Source of the DNA: an uncultured Arenicella sp.
GTDB taxonomy: Bacteria; Pseudomonadota; Gammaproteobacteria; Arenicellales; Arenicellaceae
Reading direction: 5' to 3'
Length of the DNA stretch: 48,087 bases
NCBI GenBank assembly: GCA_947499305.1
Contig: CANMNN010000032.1
Location: 1 to 48,087, forward strand
Part shown: positions 26,901 to 34,905 of the stretch, piece after piece
Layout: the number at the start of each line of letters is the position of its first letter
Position numbering within the stretch: the stretch's first letter is position 1
Program-made: the position numbers and the translations under genes
Notes under the pieces: generated by a model
Told to the model about the DNA's origin: nothing
Seen by the model: only the letters and a program-made list of their open reading frames with translations
Database searches by the model: none

Positions 26901-27122
26901 TCTAACGATGGTAGCGGTTTCAACAACCCAATCTTCGTTGAAGAGTATGCTCAGTTAGACCTCAGCGTTGGCTACGAAGTAAACGATCAGCTTTCACTTT
27001 CATTCGCGGGTATCAACCTTACCGAAGAGAGCTCTCGCAGCTTCGCTCGTTCACGCTCTGACCTGCTATTCCTTCGTGAAAACGCGGCTCGTTTTTACGT
27101 TGGTGCAAGCTATAAGTTCTAG
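23985..27122 (+). CDS. TonB-dependent outer-membrane receptor
   Basis: This is a 1045-residue beta-barrel importer energised by TonB-ExbBD. The signal peptide ends near APAFAQ (residue 37), and the TonB-box-like DLEEVVVTG follows directly. The plug domain has the family pattern NLAEALQRIPGVSINRVNGEGSQVTVRGFG and DVASGGIGATINVVTARPL. The barrel ends in ARFYVGASYKF with a terminal Phe, as outer-membrane proteins need. Length, the 'TonB-box VVVTG' and the neighbours (SapC, cupin, halogenases, LacI) match receptors of carbohydrate-type uptake loci in Alteromonas-, Caulobacter- or Xanthomonas-like bacteria. A CLSC pair (Cys546/Cys549) lies in a probable external loop. GAGGG precedes the ATG. Confidence 0.95.
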   Translation: MKKNSHTSEKGDIGFKLSKTAISVAVISALSAPAFAQDLEEVVVTGYRKSLEDAMDYKRNNDGVVDAINATDIGKFPNTNLAEALQRIPGVSINRVNGEGSQVTVRGFGGSFNQVTLNGRSLPTADIAEVGSGTDGQNIGGSGRAFDFSNLASDGVRALEVYKTGRADVASGGIGATINVVTARPLDNPGTQASVSVKAIADTSVDRGSDVTPELGGNFSWTNDEGTFGVGLFGSISERNSAAPSATSASWNVLTFDNFLSLTTPDTVLRNAPTDGNALVTLPRDSRYHFSEFESDRVNGQLVMQFQPTEGIRLTADYTFAENEVTERRSDISNWFNRPFTEVIFDDSPVQSTVFLRENSGNQGAATQQTLRATKDEMDSFGFNAAFDISDSLSISFDAHSSESSVTPNAPGNYSRINVGLDQKYSPGIGTLTQAVDYRGDVPLQIIQLAPGNNGDITDLTVDTARSATQVANLRRDSQINEIDQVDLHANWEINDSSSLTVGANYRSQTNMTDRSGFRQILGNWGAENPGDVEQLLGVGALEEFCLSCRFNDFTISGATLDPNQINTGVNTVRGNAEDIFFAASEAYNAGFNGAPVRPLNQNSNAVDEIQEDVISLYVQYGTEFSIADRPASLNVGLRYEETDVTSITSSLPTAFVEWQGNNDFATVASSEANGFRIESKYDNFLPNVDLAVDLTDDVKMRASYSTTIARATYNNLFASASVQAQNGPTALAGNQASATSGNPELLPLESDNIDLSIEWYFGESSYVSAGFFDKNVQNFVGRETINRNLFGLRDVSSGAAGTRSGDGLAILNTLGAEVNENNLFAATYYVQTLGSVAAAQAQFAANRGGNGNILQAVYNAIELAAGSNPIRPDANDPLLNIAVNQPVNNRDAGIDGFEFQGQHFFGDSGFGVAASYTLVNGDVEFNVAGDPSVSQFALPGLSDTANLTLIYEKEGLTARLAYNWRDEFLTSSNDGSGFNNPIFVEEYAQLDLSVGYEVNDQLSLSFAGINLTEESSRSFARSRSDLLFLRENAARFYVGASYKF

Positions 27123-27171
27123 GCTTTGGCTTTAGAGTCGCTACTTTTTAGTAGCGCATAAGCAGTACCTC

Positions 27172-27205
27172 GAAGGGCGACATTTTTGTGTCGCCCTTCT
27201 TTTTT
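27172..27205 (+). terminator. Strong rho-independent terminator after the TonB receptor
   Basis: GAAGGGCGACA (27172-27182) and TGTCGCCCTTC (27189-27199) form a perfect 11-bp stem with a 6-base loop, followed by six T. It separates the receptor transcript from the sapC unit. A smaller CGCTAC/GTAGCG hairpin precedes it at 27139-27156. Confidence 0.93.
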
Positions 27206-27341
27206 AAAGTGATCAACTTGAATTGAGCTCAAACCGATTTTTAACACTGCTCAAACCAAAACTATGCCAGAATGTGAGGCTAATAAAGTGCAGTTTCACT
27301 CACAGATAATTAAAACAATAAAATCCACAGAGGCCACTTCC

Positions 27342-28067
27342 ATGCCTTCATTTGATGTATTAGATAACATTAACCACGCCGACCTAAAGGTTAAGTATGA
27401 ATTCGGCCAAGAACACGGCAACGCCGTTAACCATACGGTGGTGTTCGCAACTGAGTTCGATGCACTACAACGTGAATACCCAATTTACTTCAAGCGAGAC
27501 GACAATAATAAATACTATGCAGTGGTTTTGCTTGGCCTCGATAAAGACGAAAACCTATTTCTAGACCACCATAATTGGAACGCCGACTATATTCCTGCAG
27601 TACAAATGCGCGGTCCTTTTGCGTTAGAAATACTGAAGCAAGACACCGCTTCAAGCGAAGCAGCAGACCCAATAGTGCGCATCGACGTTAGCGATAGTCG
27701 CGTGGGTATTGAACATGGCCAAAACCTATTCTTGCCAATGGGCGGTCACGCACCTTATCTTAAAGAAAGCATAAAGAATCTGCAGCGCATTCATGTTGGC
27801 GCGCAAATCAACGATGACTTTTTTAGTAAATTAGAATCATTCGGCTTAATCGAAGCGATCACCGTTCAGGCCGATTATGGTGACTCACTCAAATATACCA
27901 TCCCAGATATGTTCACCATTAATAAGGCGAGGTTAGCGGAGCTAAGCGGCGATGAGCTATTCGAGCTAAACCAACTTGGGCTTTTGGAACATTGCTTTGC
28001 TGTATTGTCATCAAGCGCTAACATGTCCCGATTAGTCAACATGAAACTGCGTACCTTAAGTATCTAG
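27342..28067 (+). CDS. SapC family protein
   Basis: SapC proteins are named after a Caulobacter S-layer-associated gene; their biochemical role is not established. The family pattern is seen in EFDALQREYPIYFKRD, YYAVVLLGLDKDENLFLD, NADYIPAVQMRGPFAL and the late MFTINKARLAELSGDELFELNQLGLLEH. I place the start at the ATG at 27342 (242 residues), with AGAGG 8 bp upstream. The in-frame ATG at 27264 lacks a ribosome site and adds 26 unconserved residues. No signal peptide, so it is cytoplasmic. It is the first gene after the receptor terminator and is followed 36 bp later by the cupin gene. Confidence 0.9.
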   Translation: MPSFDVLDNINHADLKVKYEFGQEHGNAVNHTVVFATEFDALQREYPIYFKRDDNNKYYAVVLLGLDKDENLFLDHHNWNADYIPAVQMRGPFALEILKQDTASSEAADPIVRIDVSDSRVGIEHGQNLFLPMGGHAPYLKESIKNLQRIHVGAQINDDFFSKLESFGLIEAITVQADYGDSLKYTIPDMFTINKARLAELSGDELFELNQLGLLEHCFAVLSSSANMSRLVNMKLRTLSI

Positions 28068-28103
28068 TTATGGCGCGGTTAAGTAAAATCACGAAGCGAA
28101 TTG

Positions 28104-29135
28104 ATGTCTAATTTGCTGATGCAAGTGGAACAATCAAGTGGCGTGTCATTTGCCGAAATTGATTTTAATCGTGTAATTGATCAAGGCGCTCCTCGCCTAT
28201 TCAAAGGCGCATTGAATGAGAGTGAGTTTGTTCAATCGGCGAAACAATCAAGTAAGGCGGCTATGAACTTTCTTGCCTCCTTCGCTAGTGATGCACCTCT
28301 TGTGTATTACCGTGCTGAAGCCAATCAGGCTGGGCGTTTTTTTTACAATGACGAGCTTAACGGCTTTAACTTTAAGACTGGCCGCTATTCGTTTGATGAG
28401 TTTTGCCAGTCTTTAGAACAAGAGAATGCATTTGCCGCTGGCGACTCGATCTACGTTGGCTCGGCAGAACTGGAACAGCATTTTCCAGGGCTCATAAAAC
28501 GTGACAACCTCGGCTTACCCAACCAGCAATTCGGGTCGTCTACGCCCTTGATTGGTATATGGTTAGGTAACAAAACTACCGCGGTGACGCACTACGATGT
28601 TTCAAATAATATTGCCGCTTGCATGGCGGGTAAACGACGCTTCACTTTATTCCCCCCCGACCAAATCGCAAACCTCTATCCTGGCCCACTAGAACCGACA
28701 CCCGGCGGGCAAGTAGTCAGTATGGTCGACCTAAATCAGCCGGATCACAAACGCTTTGTAAATTTCAAAACAGCTTTAGCGCACGCCCAAGTGGCCGACT
28801 TAGAACCGGGTGATGTACTAGTCTACCCAGCGATGTGGTGGCATCAAGTAGAAGCGTTTGACGATTTCAATGTATTGATCAATTATTGGTGGAACTCCAG
28901 TGACGCTTTTATTGACGACCCCATGAATACACTATTGCATGGATTACTGAGCTTGCGAGATCGGCCTCAGCATGAAAAAGATGCATGGCGCTCAGTATTC
29001 GACTACTACGTATTTGGAGAAGCAAGGCAAGCTCGCGAACACCTTCCTGAACACACTCGGGGCGCCTTGAATACTTTCGATGCACTGAGCGCGCGACGAC
29101 ATCGAGCCAAGCTCCTGAATAAATTTAATCGATGA
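28104..29135 (+). CDS. Cupin-like (JmjC/cupin_8) Fe(II)/2-oxoglutarate-type protein
   Basis: This 343-residue protein has a double-stranded beta-helix core of the JmjC-like cupin_8 family. The iron facial triad is visible: HYD gives His163 and Asp165, and the motif PGDVLVYPAMWWHQVEAF gives His247. LIGIWLGNKTTAVTHYDVSNN and FNVLINYWWNS flank it, as in related hydroxylases. By family it may be a hydroxylase or demethylase-type dioxygenase acting on protein or small molecules; it regularly sits next to SapC and halogenases. The ATG at 28104 is preferred over the adjacent TTG at 28101; the ribosome site is weak. It is the second gene of the sapC unit. Confidence 0.88.
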   Translation: MSNLLMQVEQSSGVSFAEIDFNRVIDQGAPRLFKGALNESEFVQSAKQSSKAAMNFLASFASDAPLVYYRAEANQAGRFFYNDELNGFNFKTGRYSFDEFCQSLEQENAFAAGDSIYVGSAELEQHFPGLIKRDNLGLPNQQFGSSTPLIGIWLGNKTTAVTHYDVSNNIAACMAGKRRFTLFPPDQIANLYPGPLEPTPGGQVVSMVDLNQPDHKRFVNFKTALAHAQVADLEPGDVLVYPAMWWHQVEAFDDFNVLINYWWNSSDAFIDDPMNTLLHGLLSLRDRPQHEKDAWRSVFDYYVFGEARQAREHLPEHTRGALNTFDALSARRHRAKLLNKFNR

Positions 29136-29166
29136 TTCAAAATCAAAAAACCACAGAGCACATTCT

Positions 29167-30648
29167 ATGAATAAGCCTGTTAGAAAAGTGATTATCGCAG
29201 GCGGCGGCACCGCCGGTTGGATTGCTGCGGCCACACTATCAAGCCAACTTGGGTCCTTATTAGATATCACCTTAGTTGAATCTGATCAAATCGGCACCGT
29301 CGGTGTTGGCGAAGCAACTATTCCAACTCACGTTAGCTTTCATCGCCTGCTCGGCATTGATGAGCGCGAATTTATGCGCGCAACTCGGGCCAGCTTTAAA
29401 CTCGGCATTGCATTCGAAAACTGGGGAAAACTCGGCGATCGCTACTTTCACTCTTTTGGAAAAATTGGCCGCTCTACTTGGATGGGCGACTTCCAACATC
29501 TTTGGCAACATGCTCAATCCTTAGGTATCGGGGGTGACATGAGTGAATATTGTTATGAACTACAGGCAGCTGAAGCCGGCCGTTTCGGAAAGACCGACAA
29601 CTCACAAATTAGTTATGCCTACCATTTAGATGCTACCCTTTACGCTAAATTTCTAAGAGATTTCAGCGAAAAACGCGGCTGCAAACGCGTTGAAGGCAAG
29701 ATTCAACAAGTGCACAAACATCAGGACTCTGGCTTTCTCAAGAGCCTTGAACTTGAAAACGGGGAACACCTCGAAGCCGACTTTTTTATCGACTGCACCG
29801 GGTTCAGATCACTACTGCTTGGCAACGCGTTAGGAGTCGAGTATGACGATTGGAGTCACTGGCTACCAATGAACAGCGCGCTGGCTGTACAAACCAAAAC
29901 AAATTCTGAAGTCCTACCCTACACGCGCTCTATCGCGCGTCAGGCTGGCTGGCAATGGCGCATTCCCTTACAGCACCGCGTTGGCAACGGGCATGTCTAT
30001 TGCAGCGACTTTATGAGTGATGACGAAGCACATGACATTCTTGCAAGCAATCTCGATGGCGAAACAGTAAGCGACCCAAGGCCAATCCGCTTTGTCACCG
30101 GTAAGCGCCGTAAAACGTGGCATAAAAACTGTATCGCTCTCGGTTTATCGAGCGGATTTATGGAACCACTGGAGAGCACCAGCATTCATCTAGCGCAGAT
30201 TAGCGTTACGCGCCTTGTACAAATGTTCCCCTTCAATGGTGTTACTAATTCGCTTGTCGATCATTACAACCGCCACACTGACGAAGAGCTTGTGGGCATT
30301 CGTGACTTCTTGATCGCACACTACAAAGTGAACCAACGCGATGATTCTAACTTCTGGAAAGATCGAGCCGCCATGGCGATTCCCGATACATTGCAACATC
30401 GTCTCGATTTGTTTAAAGAAGCCGCAATTGCGTACCAAGATGACGCCGATTTGTTTCGCGTTGACTCGTGGATACAAGTTCTTCGTGGTCAAGGGCTTTA
30501 CAGTGACAATTATCATCACATGGGTAAGTTGTTGCCTGAGCCTAACTTGACCCAAGCATTAGGCGATCTTAAGGCGACCATTGATAGCGCAGTCAATAAG
30601 CTGCCAAAGCACGATGACTTTCTTAAGCAATACGATGTGTGGGTTTAA
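29167..30648 (+). CDS. Flavin-dependent tryptophan-halogenase-type protein (first)
   Basis: FAD-dependent halogenases use FADH2, oxygen and halide to form hypohalous acid, delivered by a lysine to an aromatic substrate. This 493-residue copy has GGGTAGWIAA (residues 12-20) for FAD, Lys78 in SFKLG as the catalytic lysine, the WxWxIP motif as WQWRIP (Trp262-Pro267) and Glu336 in EPLESTS. All hallmarks are intact. The native substrate is not readable; halogenases found beside TonB receptors mostly have unknown substrates. The ATG at 29167 follows a weak AGAG site 31 bp after the cupin gene, and the second halogenase starts directly after its stop. Confidence 0.93.
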   Translation: MNKPVRKVIIAGGGTAGWIAAATLSSQLGSLLDITLVESDQIGTVGVGEATIPTHVSFHRLLGIDEREFMRATRASFKLGIAFENWGKLGDRYFHSFGKIGRSTWMGDFQHLWQHAQSLGIGGDMSEYCYELQAAEAGRFGKTDNSQISYAYHLDATLYAKFLRDFSEKRGCKRVEGKIQQVHKHQDSGFLKSLELENGEHLEADFFIDCTGFRSLLLGNALGVEYDDWSHWLPMNSALAVQTKTNSEVLPYTRSIARQAGWQWRIPLQHRVGNGHVYCSDFMSDDEAHDILASNLDGETVSDPRPIRFVTGKRRKTWHKNCIALGLSSGFMEPLESTSIHLAQISVTRLVQMFPFNGVTNSLVDHYNRHTDEELVGIRDFLIAHYKVNQRDDSNFWKDRAAMAIPDTLQHRLDLFKEAAIAYQDDADLFRVDSWIQVLRGQGLYSDNYHHMGKLLPEPNLTQALGDLKATIDSAVNKLPKHDDFLKQYDVWV

Positions 30649-32193
30649 ATGAACCAAGCAATAGACGCGTCGCGAACACGCCCTATCACGTCTGTACTAA
30701 TCGTTGGTGGAGGCACAGCAGGTTGGTTGACCGCGTCAATTTTGGCAGCGAAACATCAGCATTCAAACTTATCGATCACCTTGATAGAAGCGCCAGACAT
30801 TCCAATCATAGGCGTTGGAGAAGGCACTTGGCCGAGTATGCGTTCAACACTGCACAGCGTTGGCATCATGGAAAGCGACTTTATTAAAAAGTGCGATGCT
30901 TCCTTTAAACAAGGCTCTAAGTTCGTGGCGTGGCATACTGGCGACGCAGATGATTACTATTATCATCCGTTTGACCTACCGCGAGATTTTAATAAGGTAA
31001 ATCTCGCCCAACACTGGGTTAACACTCAGCCAGACCTTAGCTTTTCTAAGCTTTCTTGTGTGCAAGAACATTTATGTGAAGCGAATTTATCGCCAAAGCT
31101 CAAACATTCAGGCAATTACTCGGGCGTTTCAAACTACGGCTATCATTTAAACGCCGGCAAGTTTTCTGAATTCTTAAAGAAACATTGCGTCGAAAAACTT
31201 AATGTAAAACTAGTTCTAGATAAAGTGTGTCATGTCGAATCACATAAAACCGGAGAGTGCGCTGGTGATATCGCTTATGTGAAAACCGAGAATAGTGGCG
31301 ATTTACACGCCGATTTATTTATCGACTGCACAGGCTTTCGCTCTTTACTACTCGGCCAACACTGCGGCATCAAATTTATAGATAAGAGCCAGCAATTTCC
31401 AATTAATTCAGCCTTAGCGGTGCAAGTACCCTACCGAGAGGACCAAGCCATAACTTCTGCAACTGTTTCGACAGCTCAGCAAGCTGGGTGGGTTTGGGAC
31501 ATAGGCCTATCAAGTCGACGCGGTGTCGGCCACGTGTTTTCCGACGCGCATACAAGTGAAGATCAGGCCTTAAGAGATCTGCAAACTTATTTGAAACTTG
31601 ATGACAAAAGCTTTAATCAACTCGAGCCGCGACGTATAGGAATTACGCCTGGGTATCGTGAAAAGTTTTGGCACAACAATTGTGTCGGTGTCGGCTTGTC
31701 GGCGGGCTTTCTAGAGCCATTGGAAGCTTCTGCAATGATGCTAATCGAAACATCTGCGTCGATGATCGCCGACCTAATGCCAACTACACGCGCGGCTATG
31801 GATGTTGTGTCCCTGCGGTTTAATCGACGCTCGCACTATCGCTGGCAACGCATCATCGACTTTCTCAAACTACATTATCATTTAAGCCAACGCACTGAAG
31901 CATTCTGGCGAGATGCGGCGTCAGCCGATCATGTGTCAGATCGCCTTAAGGAAGATTTGGAATTATGGCGCCATCAGGCACCGTGGAAAGCCGAGTTCGA
32001 TAGCCTTGAAGAAGCCTTCCCAGCGGCGAGCTACCAATACGTGCTTTACGGAATGGGTTTTAACACCCGTGGCAGCGAGGCTATTCTAAATGGAGCGGCT
32101 GAAGCCATTAATTCGGTCGCGCATGAAGCTCAGCTATTGAGCTCTAAGCTTGAAAGCAACTGCGATATCTTGTCGTTGATTCACTCAGTTTAG
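30649..32193 (+). CDS. Flavin-dependent tryptophan-halogenase-type protein (second)
   Basis: This 514-residue paralog starts at the base after the first halogenase's TAA, so it is probably translationally coupled. It has GGGTAGWLTA (residues 20-29), Lys87 in SFKQGSKF and Glu359 in EPLEASA. The diagnostic WxWxIP motif reads WVWDIG (Trp281-Gly286): the proline is replaced by glycine. The two copies are clearly diverged rather than a recent duplication. Whether it halogenates a second position, works with the first as a pair or has another flavin chemistry is unknown. It ends the plus-strand unit and converges with lacI, 61 bp away. Confidence 0.92.
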   Translation: MNQAIDASRTRPITSVLIVGGGTAGWLTASILAAKHQHSNLSITLIEAPDIPIIGVGEGTWPSMRSTLHSVGIMESDFIKKCDASFKQGSKFVAWHTGDADDYYYHPFDLPRDFNKVNLAQHWVNTQPDLSFSKLSCVQEHLCEANLSPKLKHSGNYSGVSNYGYHLNAGKFSEFLKKHCVEKLNVKLVLDKVCHVESHKTGECAGDIAYVKTENSGDLHADLFIDCTGFRSLLLGQHCGIKFIDKSQQFPINSALAVQVPYREDQAITSATVSTAQQAGWVWDIGLSSRRGVGHVFSDAHTSEDQALRDLQTYLKLDDKSFNQLEPRRIGITPGYREKFWHNNCVGVGLSAGFLEPLEASAMMLIETSASMIADLMPTTRAAMDVVSLRFNRRSHYRWQRIIDFLKLHYHLSQRTEAFWRDAASADHVSDRLKEDLELWRHQAPWKAEFDSLEEAFPAASYQYVLYGMGFNTRGSEAILNGAAEAINSVAHEAQLLSSKLESNCDILSLIHSV

Positions 32194-32254
32194 CCTTTAG
32201 CGCACAGCAACTTGCTTAGCGCTCAAAAATTTAGGCCCCAGATTTCAGCCATAC

Positions 32255-33307
32255 TTATTTGCTTGACGTTGGCGCTTTAGCGGTCGACTGGCGCCGCACA
32301 ATTTGTGCATCGATAACAACACGCTCAACCTCTGAAGGCTCATTTCTGGTCATGCGAATCACACTGAGTGTTGCCTGTTCGGCCATCTCTTCAAGAGGCG
32401 GCTTAATAGTAGTTAGTTGTGGCCAAATTTTTGATGCAAGCGGTACATCATCAAAGCCCGCAATTGAAATATCCTCGGGTATCTTTAGGCCCTGCTCATG
32501 CGCAACACGCATCACACCAGCGGCCATTTGATCATTAGCACAAAAAATCGCCGTTGGCCTAGGACTTTGATTCAACAGAGCTTTACCGCACTCAATACCC
32601 GATTCAAAGGAGTTATCGCCCTGCACTACCCAATCTTGGTTCAAGTCAATATTAGCGTCGGCAATACCGTCAAGATAACCAACATAACGATCTGACATCG
32701 CCTTATGGCCAGGGTGGTTTCGAACAAAGGCAATGCGCTCATGACCGAGGCTCGAAAGGTGATTAACCATCTCGCGGCAAACCTCTCGGTCATTAGTCAA
32801 AACGCTTGGTTCATCAGGTTTTGAAGTCTTACGTGAAATCGAAATATTGGCAACGCCGTGCTCGTCGAGCAACTCTTGAACACCTGGCACATCAGACACC
32901 GGCGGTAGCAATACCAAACCGTCGACACGCTTACTCGAAAGCAAATCGCGCAGTTCCGTCAACAAACTCGGCGAATCATAGGCACAAGGCAAAATCAACA
33001 CGTCGTAATGCTCAGGTCTAGCAGCTTTCAATACTCCACTCTGAATACATGAGATATAACTAGAGCCGGCGTTATAAACTAGACCAATTAAAAATGTTTT
33101 ATTACTCGCTAGCATCCGTGCCGGCGTGTTAGGCCGATAGCCTAATTCTTTCATCGCTTGCTCAACAAGCTCGCGGGTAGATGACTTAACATTCGGCTCC
33201 TTGTTAAGAACTCGTGACACAGTTTTCATCGAAACCTGTGCACTTTTAGCAACATCCGAAATCGTTGCTGATTGTGTTTTCACTTGCGCTCTATTAGTGC
33301 GTTCCAT
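32255..33307 (-). CDS. LacI-family transcriptional regulator
   Basis: The N-terminal helix-turn-helix is ATISDVAKSAQVSMKTVSRVLNKEPNVKSSTRELVEQAMKELGYRPN, a full LacI/PurR head. The rest is a periplasmic-binding-protein-like effector domain (FLIGLVYNAGSSYI, ILPCAYDSPS, GYLDGIADANI, IFCANDQMAAGVMR, ISIAGFDDVPLASKIWPQLTTI). Such repressors usually sense sugars. It is 350 residues; the ATG at 33307 has AAAGG 5 bp upstream. Position and the operator at 23801-23812 suggest it controls the receptor-SapC-cupin-halogenase locus. No second copy of the operator was found near its own start. Confidence 0.94.
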   Translation of the reverse strand: MERTNRAQVKTQSATISDVAKSAQVSMKTVSRVLNKEPNVKSSTRELVEQAMKELGYRPNTPARMLASNKTFLIGLVYNAGSSYISCIQSGVLKAARPEHYDVLILPCAYDSPSLLTELRDLLSSKRVDGLVLLPPVSDVPGVQELLDEHGVANISISRKTSKPDEPSVLTNDREVCREMVNHLSSLGHERIAFVRNHPGHKAMSDRYVGYLDGIADANIDLNQDWVVQGDNSFESGIECGKALLNQSPRPTAIFCANDQMAAGVMRVAHEQGLKIPEDISIAGFDDVPLASKIWPQLTTIKPPLEEMAEQATLSVIRMTRNEPSEVERVVIDAQIVRRQSTAKAPTSSK

Positions 33308-33459
33308 ACTTACCTTTCTGGCAATCTTCTTATTTTATAAGCCCGTACCTCGCCACATAATCACTCATGTCAGCGGGAGACATAAGTATACGATACTTGA
33401 GAAAGATCAGTTTGTGTAGTCTTGTAAATTAAATGGCGATAGACCAATAGAGGCATCCA

Positions 33460-34077
33460 TTACACAACCTCGATAGCCTGTGGCTTACTCAAGAAAATCA
33501 CACTCATAATGATGAGAGTAATGGGAAAAACACCGATCAACAGTGGACTTAAGACGATCGTTAGTTCTACGATACCTTGTATGATCATCACAACAGCCAA
33601 TATCTTCAACACCGCCGAATCATGGTCCGCGTTTTTAAGAATTAGAGCCCCTATCAAAATATCGGCAATACCAAACACGATTAAGGCACCTACCCCGATT
33701 AGATATTGAGCCCCCAATACAAATTTATGTGTACTCAAACCAACTTGGTCTGCAAAAATACTCATAAAAGCGTCTAATCCAGCCAATCCAAACGCGTATA
33801 TCCCGCAAGCGATTACCGCAATAGTAATGGGTACTCGAACCGCGCTATACCCTAAATGGTTATCGAGTACTTTCTTAAGACTCCAGTAGACGAAAATGCT
33901 TAACACACCAAGCAAAACAAACCACACATCGTCGAAGCTGAATTCAAGTGTTGTTTGATAATAATTCGCACCCGAGTCGAAAGCTCCGCTAGAAATAATA
34001 TAGACCCAATATAAAGGGAATAGAACTGCGAGAGAGATAGCGGCAATTCCTGCTGCTGTAAAGTCGTTATTTTTCAT
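33460..34077 (-). CDS. Polytopic membrane protein of unknown function (DUF2975-like partner)
   Basis: The protein is about 205 residues with five or six predicted membrane spans (GIAAISLAVLFPLYWVYII, VWFVLLGVLSIFVYWSL, VPITIAVIACGIYAFGLAGL, LIGVGALIVFGIADILIGALIL, ILAVVMIIQGIVELTIVLSPLL, ITLIIMSVIFL). No catalytic motif is visible. It lies downstream of a YozG-like Cro/CI regulator, the arrangement seen for DUF2975 membrane proteins, but the sequence match itself is not certain. The start is set at the ATG at 34077 with GGAA 9 bp upstream; the frame also has a TTG at 34095. Confidence 0.7.
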   Translation of the reverse strand: MKNNDFTAAGIAAISLAVLFPLYWVYIISSGAFDSGANYYQTTLEFSFDDVWFVLLGVLSIFVYWSLKKVLDNHLGYSAVRVPITIAVIACGIYAFGLAGLDAFMSIFADQVGLSTHKFVLGAQYLIGVGALIVFGIADILIGALILKNADHDSAVLKILAVVMIIQGIVELTIVLSPLLIGVFPITLIIMSVIFLSKPQAIEVV

Positions 34078-34135
34078 CGATAAGTTTCCATGCAAAAAGA
34101 AGTTTGTGGGTTAATGAAGACATAGCAGCGCCTAG

Positions 34136-34345
34136 TCATGACGCAGCAACGTACTCCAAAATATCGCCCGGCTGGCAACCCAGTTCAGCACAAATAGCCG
34201 CAAGCGTAGTAAAGCGAATGGCCTTTACTTTTCCGGTTTTAAGCAACGATAAATTAGTAACTGAAATGCCAACTCGCTTAGATAGCTCTTTGAGCGAGAT
34301 CTTATTTTTTGCCATTTCGACGTCTAGATTAATATGAATTTCCAT
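34136..34345 (-). CDS. YozG-like Cro/CI-family helix-turn-helix regulator
   Basis: This 69-residue DNA-binding protein consists almost only of a helix-turn-helix (ISLKELSKRVGISVTNLSLLKTGKVKAIRFTTLAAICAELGCQPGDILEY). It matches the YozG type of regulator, which ends in CQPGDILEY. The ATG at 34345 (MEIHINLDVEMAK) fits the family N-terminus. The ATG at 34351 is an alternative that has AGG at better spacing. It precedes the membrane protein gene by 58 bp on the same strand; the two are likely co-transcribed. The target is unknown. Confidence 0.88.
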   Translation of the reverse strand: MEIHINLDVEMAKNKISLKELSKRVGISVTNLSLLKTGKVKAIRFTTLAAICAELGCQPGDILEYVAAS

Positions 34346-34905
34346 GCACATGAGCCTACACTCAAAAAAATTGATAATCAATAATTATTTTATGATAAAC
34401 ATAAATAATTAATTGAATTTCATTGATTATATGAAAGGGCAAGCCTGCAGCTATTTTCTGAAACGTCCGTCTACAACTGGTATCTAGGACTCCCAGCACT
34501 GGGTGAAGTGCGCCGTAAGCCTCAACACAACAGGCACCGAAACTCGAGGGTTTATTAAGAGATTTGATGTGGCAATAGTGACTAGTGCACAGACCATAGC
34601 TGCCCGCCCAACAGCCAACTGGCGAAATGTCGGTACATCCAATCCCAAAGGCATCGGTTTTTTAAAACTTAGTCGCCTGCTGCGATTCAGGTAATAATGC
34701 GGGCCATCATAATTATAGACAGTGGCAAAAAGAGCAATTTGCTTACGACCGAGAGTGACACACACACCAGCTGGCAAGCCAAGAACTTGAATGTAATGGT
34801 TTTAATCTTGGTATTTCGACGAGCCCGTTCTAGGTTAGGCTCAAGTTATGCGGCACCACTATTTAGACTTAGAATTTTTAAAGGGTGAACTCTTTTTAAA
34901 GCTCT
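34346..34905. other. 560-bp gap upstream of the YozG-like gene
   Basis: The part at 34355-34435 is very AT-rich and probably holds the regulator's promoter. The rest has one weak minus-strand reading frame (34484-34777, listed separately). No hairpin with a T tract or repeat stood out. Confidence 0.5.
34484..34777 (-). CDS. Doubtful ORF, possibly a small membrane protein or a gene remnant
   Basis: An ATG-started 97-residue frame includes one hydrophobic stretch (AAMVCALVTIATSNLLI) flanked by basic residues. It has no recognisable family and no clear ribosome site. It lies in an otherwise empty 560-bp gap, which is the main argument for it. It may equally be the remains of a decayed gene or chance. 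Confidence 0.22.
   Translation of the reverse strand: MPAGVCVTLGRKQIALFATVYNYDGPHYYLNRSRRLSFKKPMPLGLDVPTFRQLAVGRAAMVCALVTIATSNLLINPRVSVPVVLRLTAHFTQCWES

Noticed and set aside
29167..32193. Recent tandem duplication of one halogenase
   Set aside because: The two copies differ widely outside the core motifs, so the duplication is old or they were joined independently.
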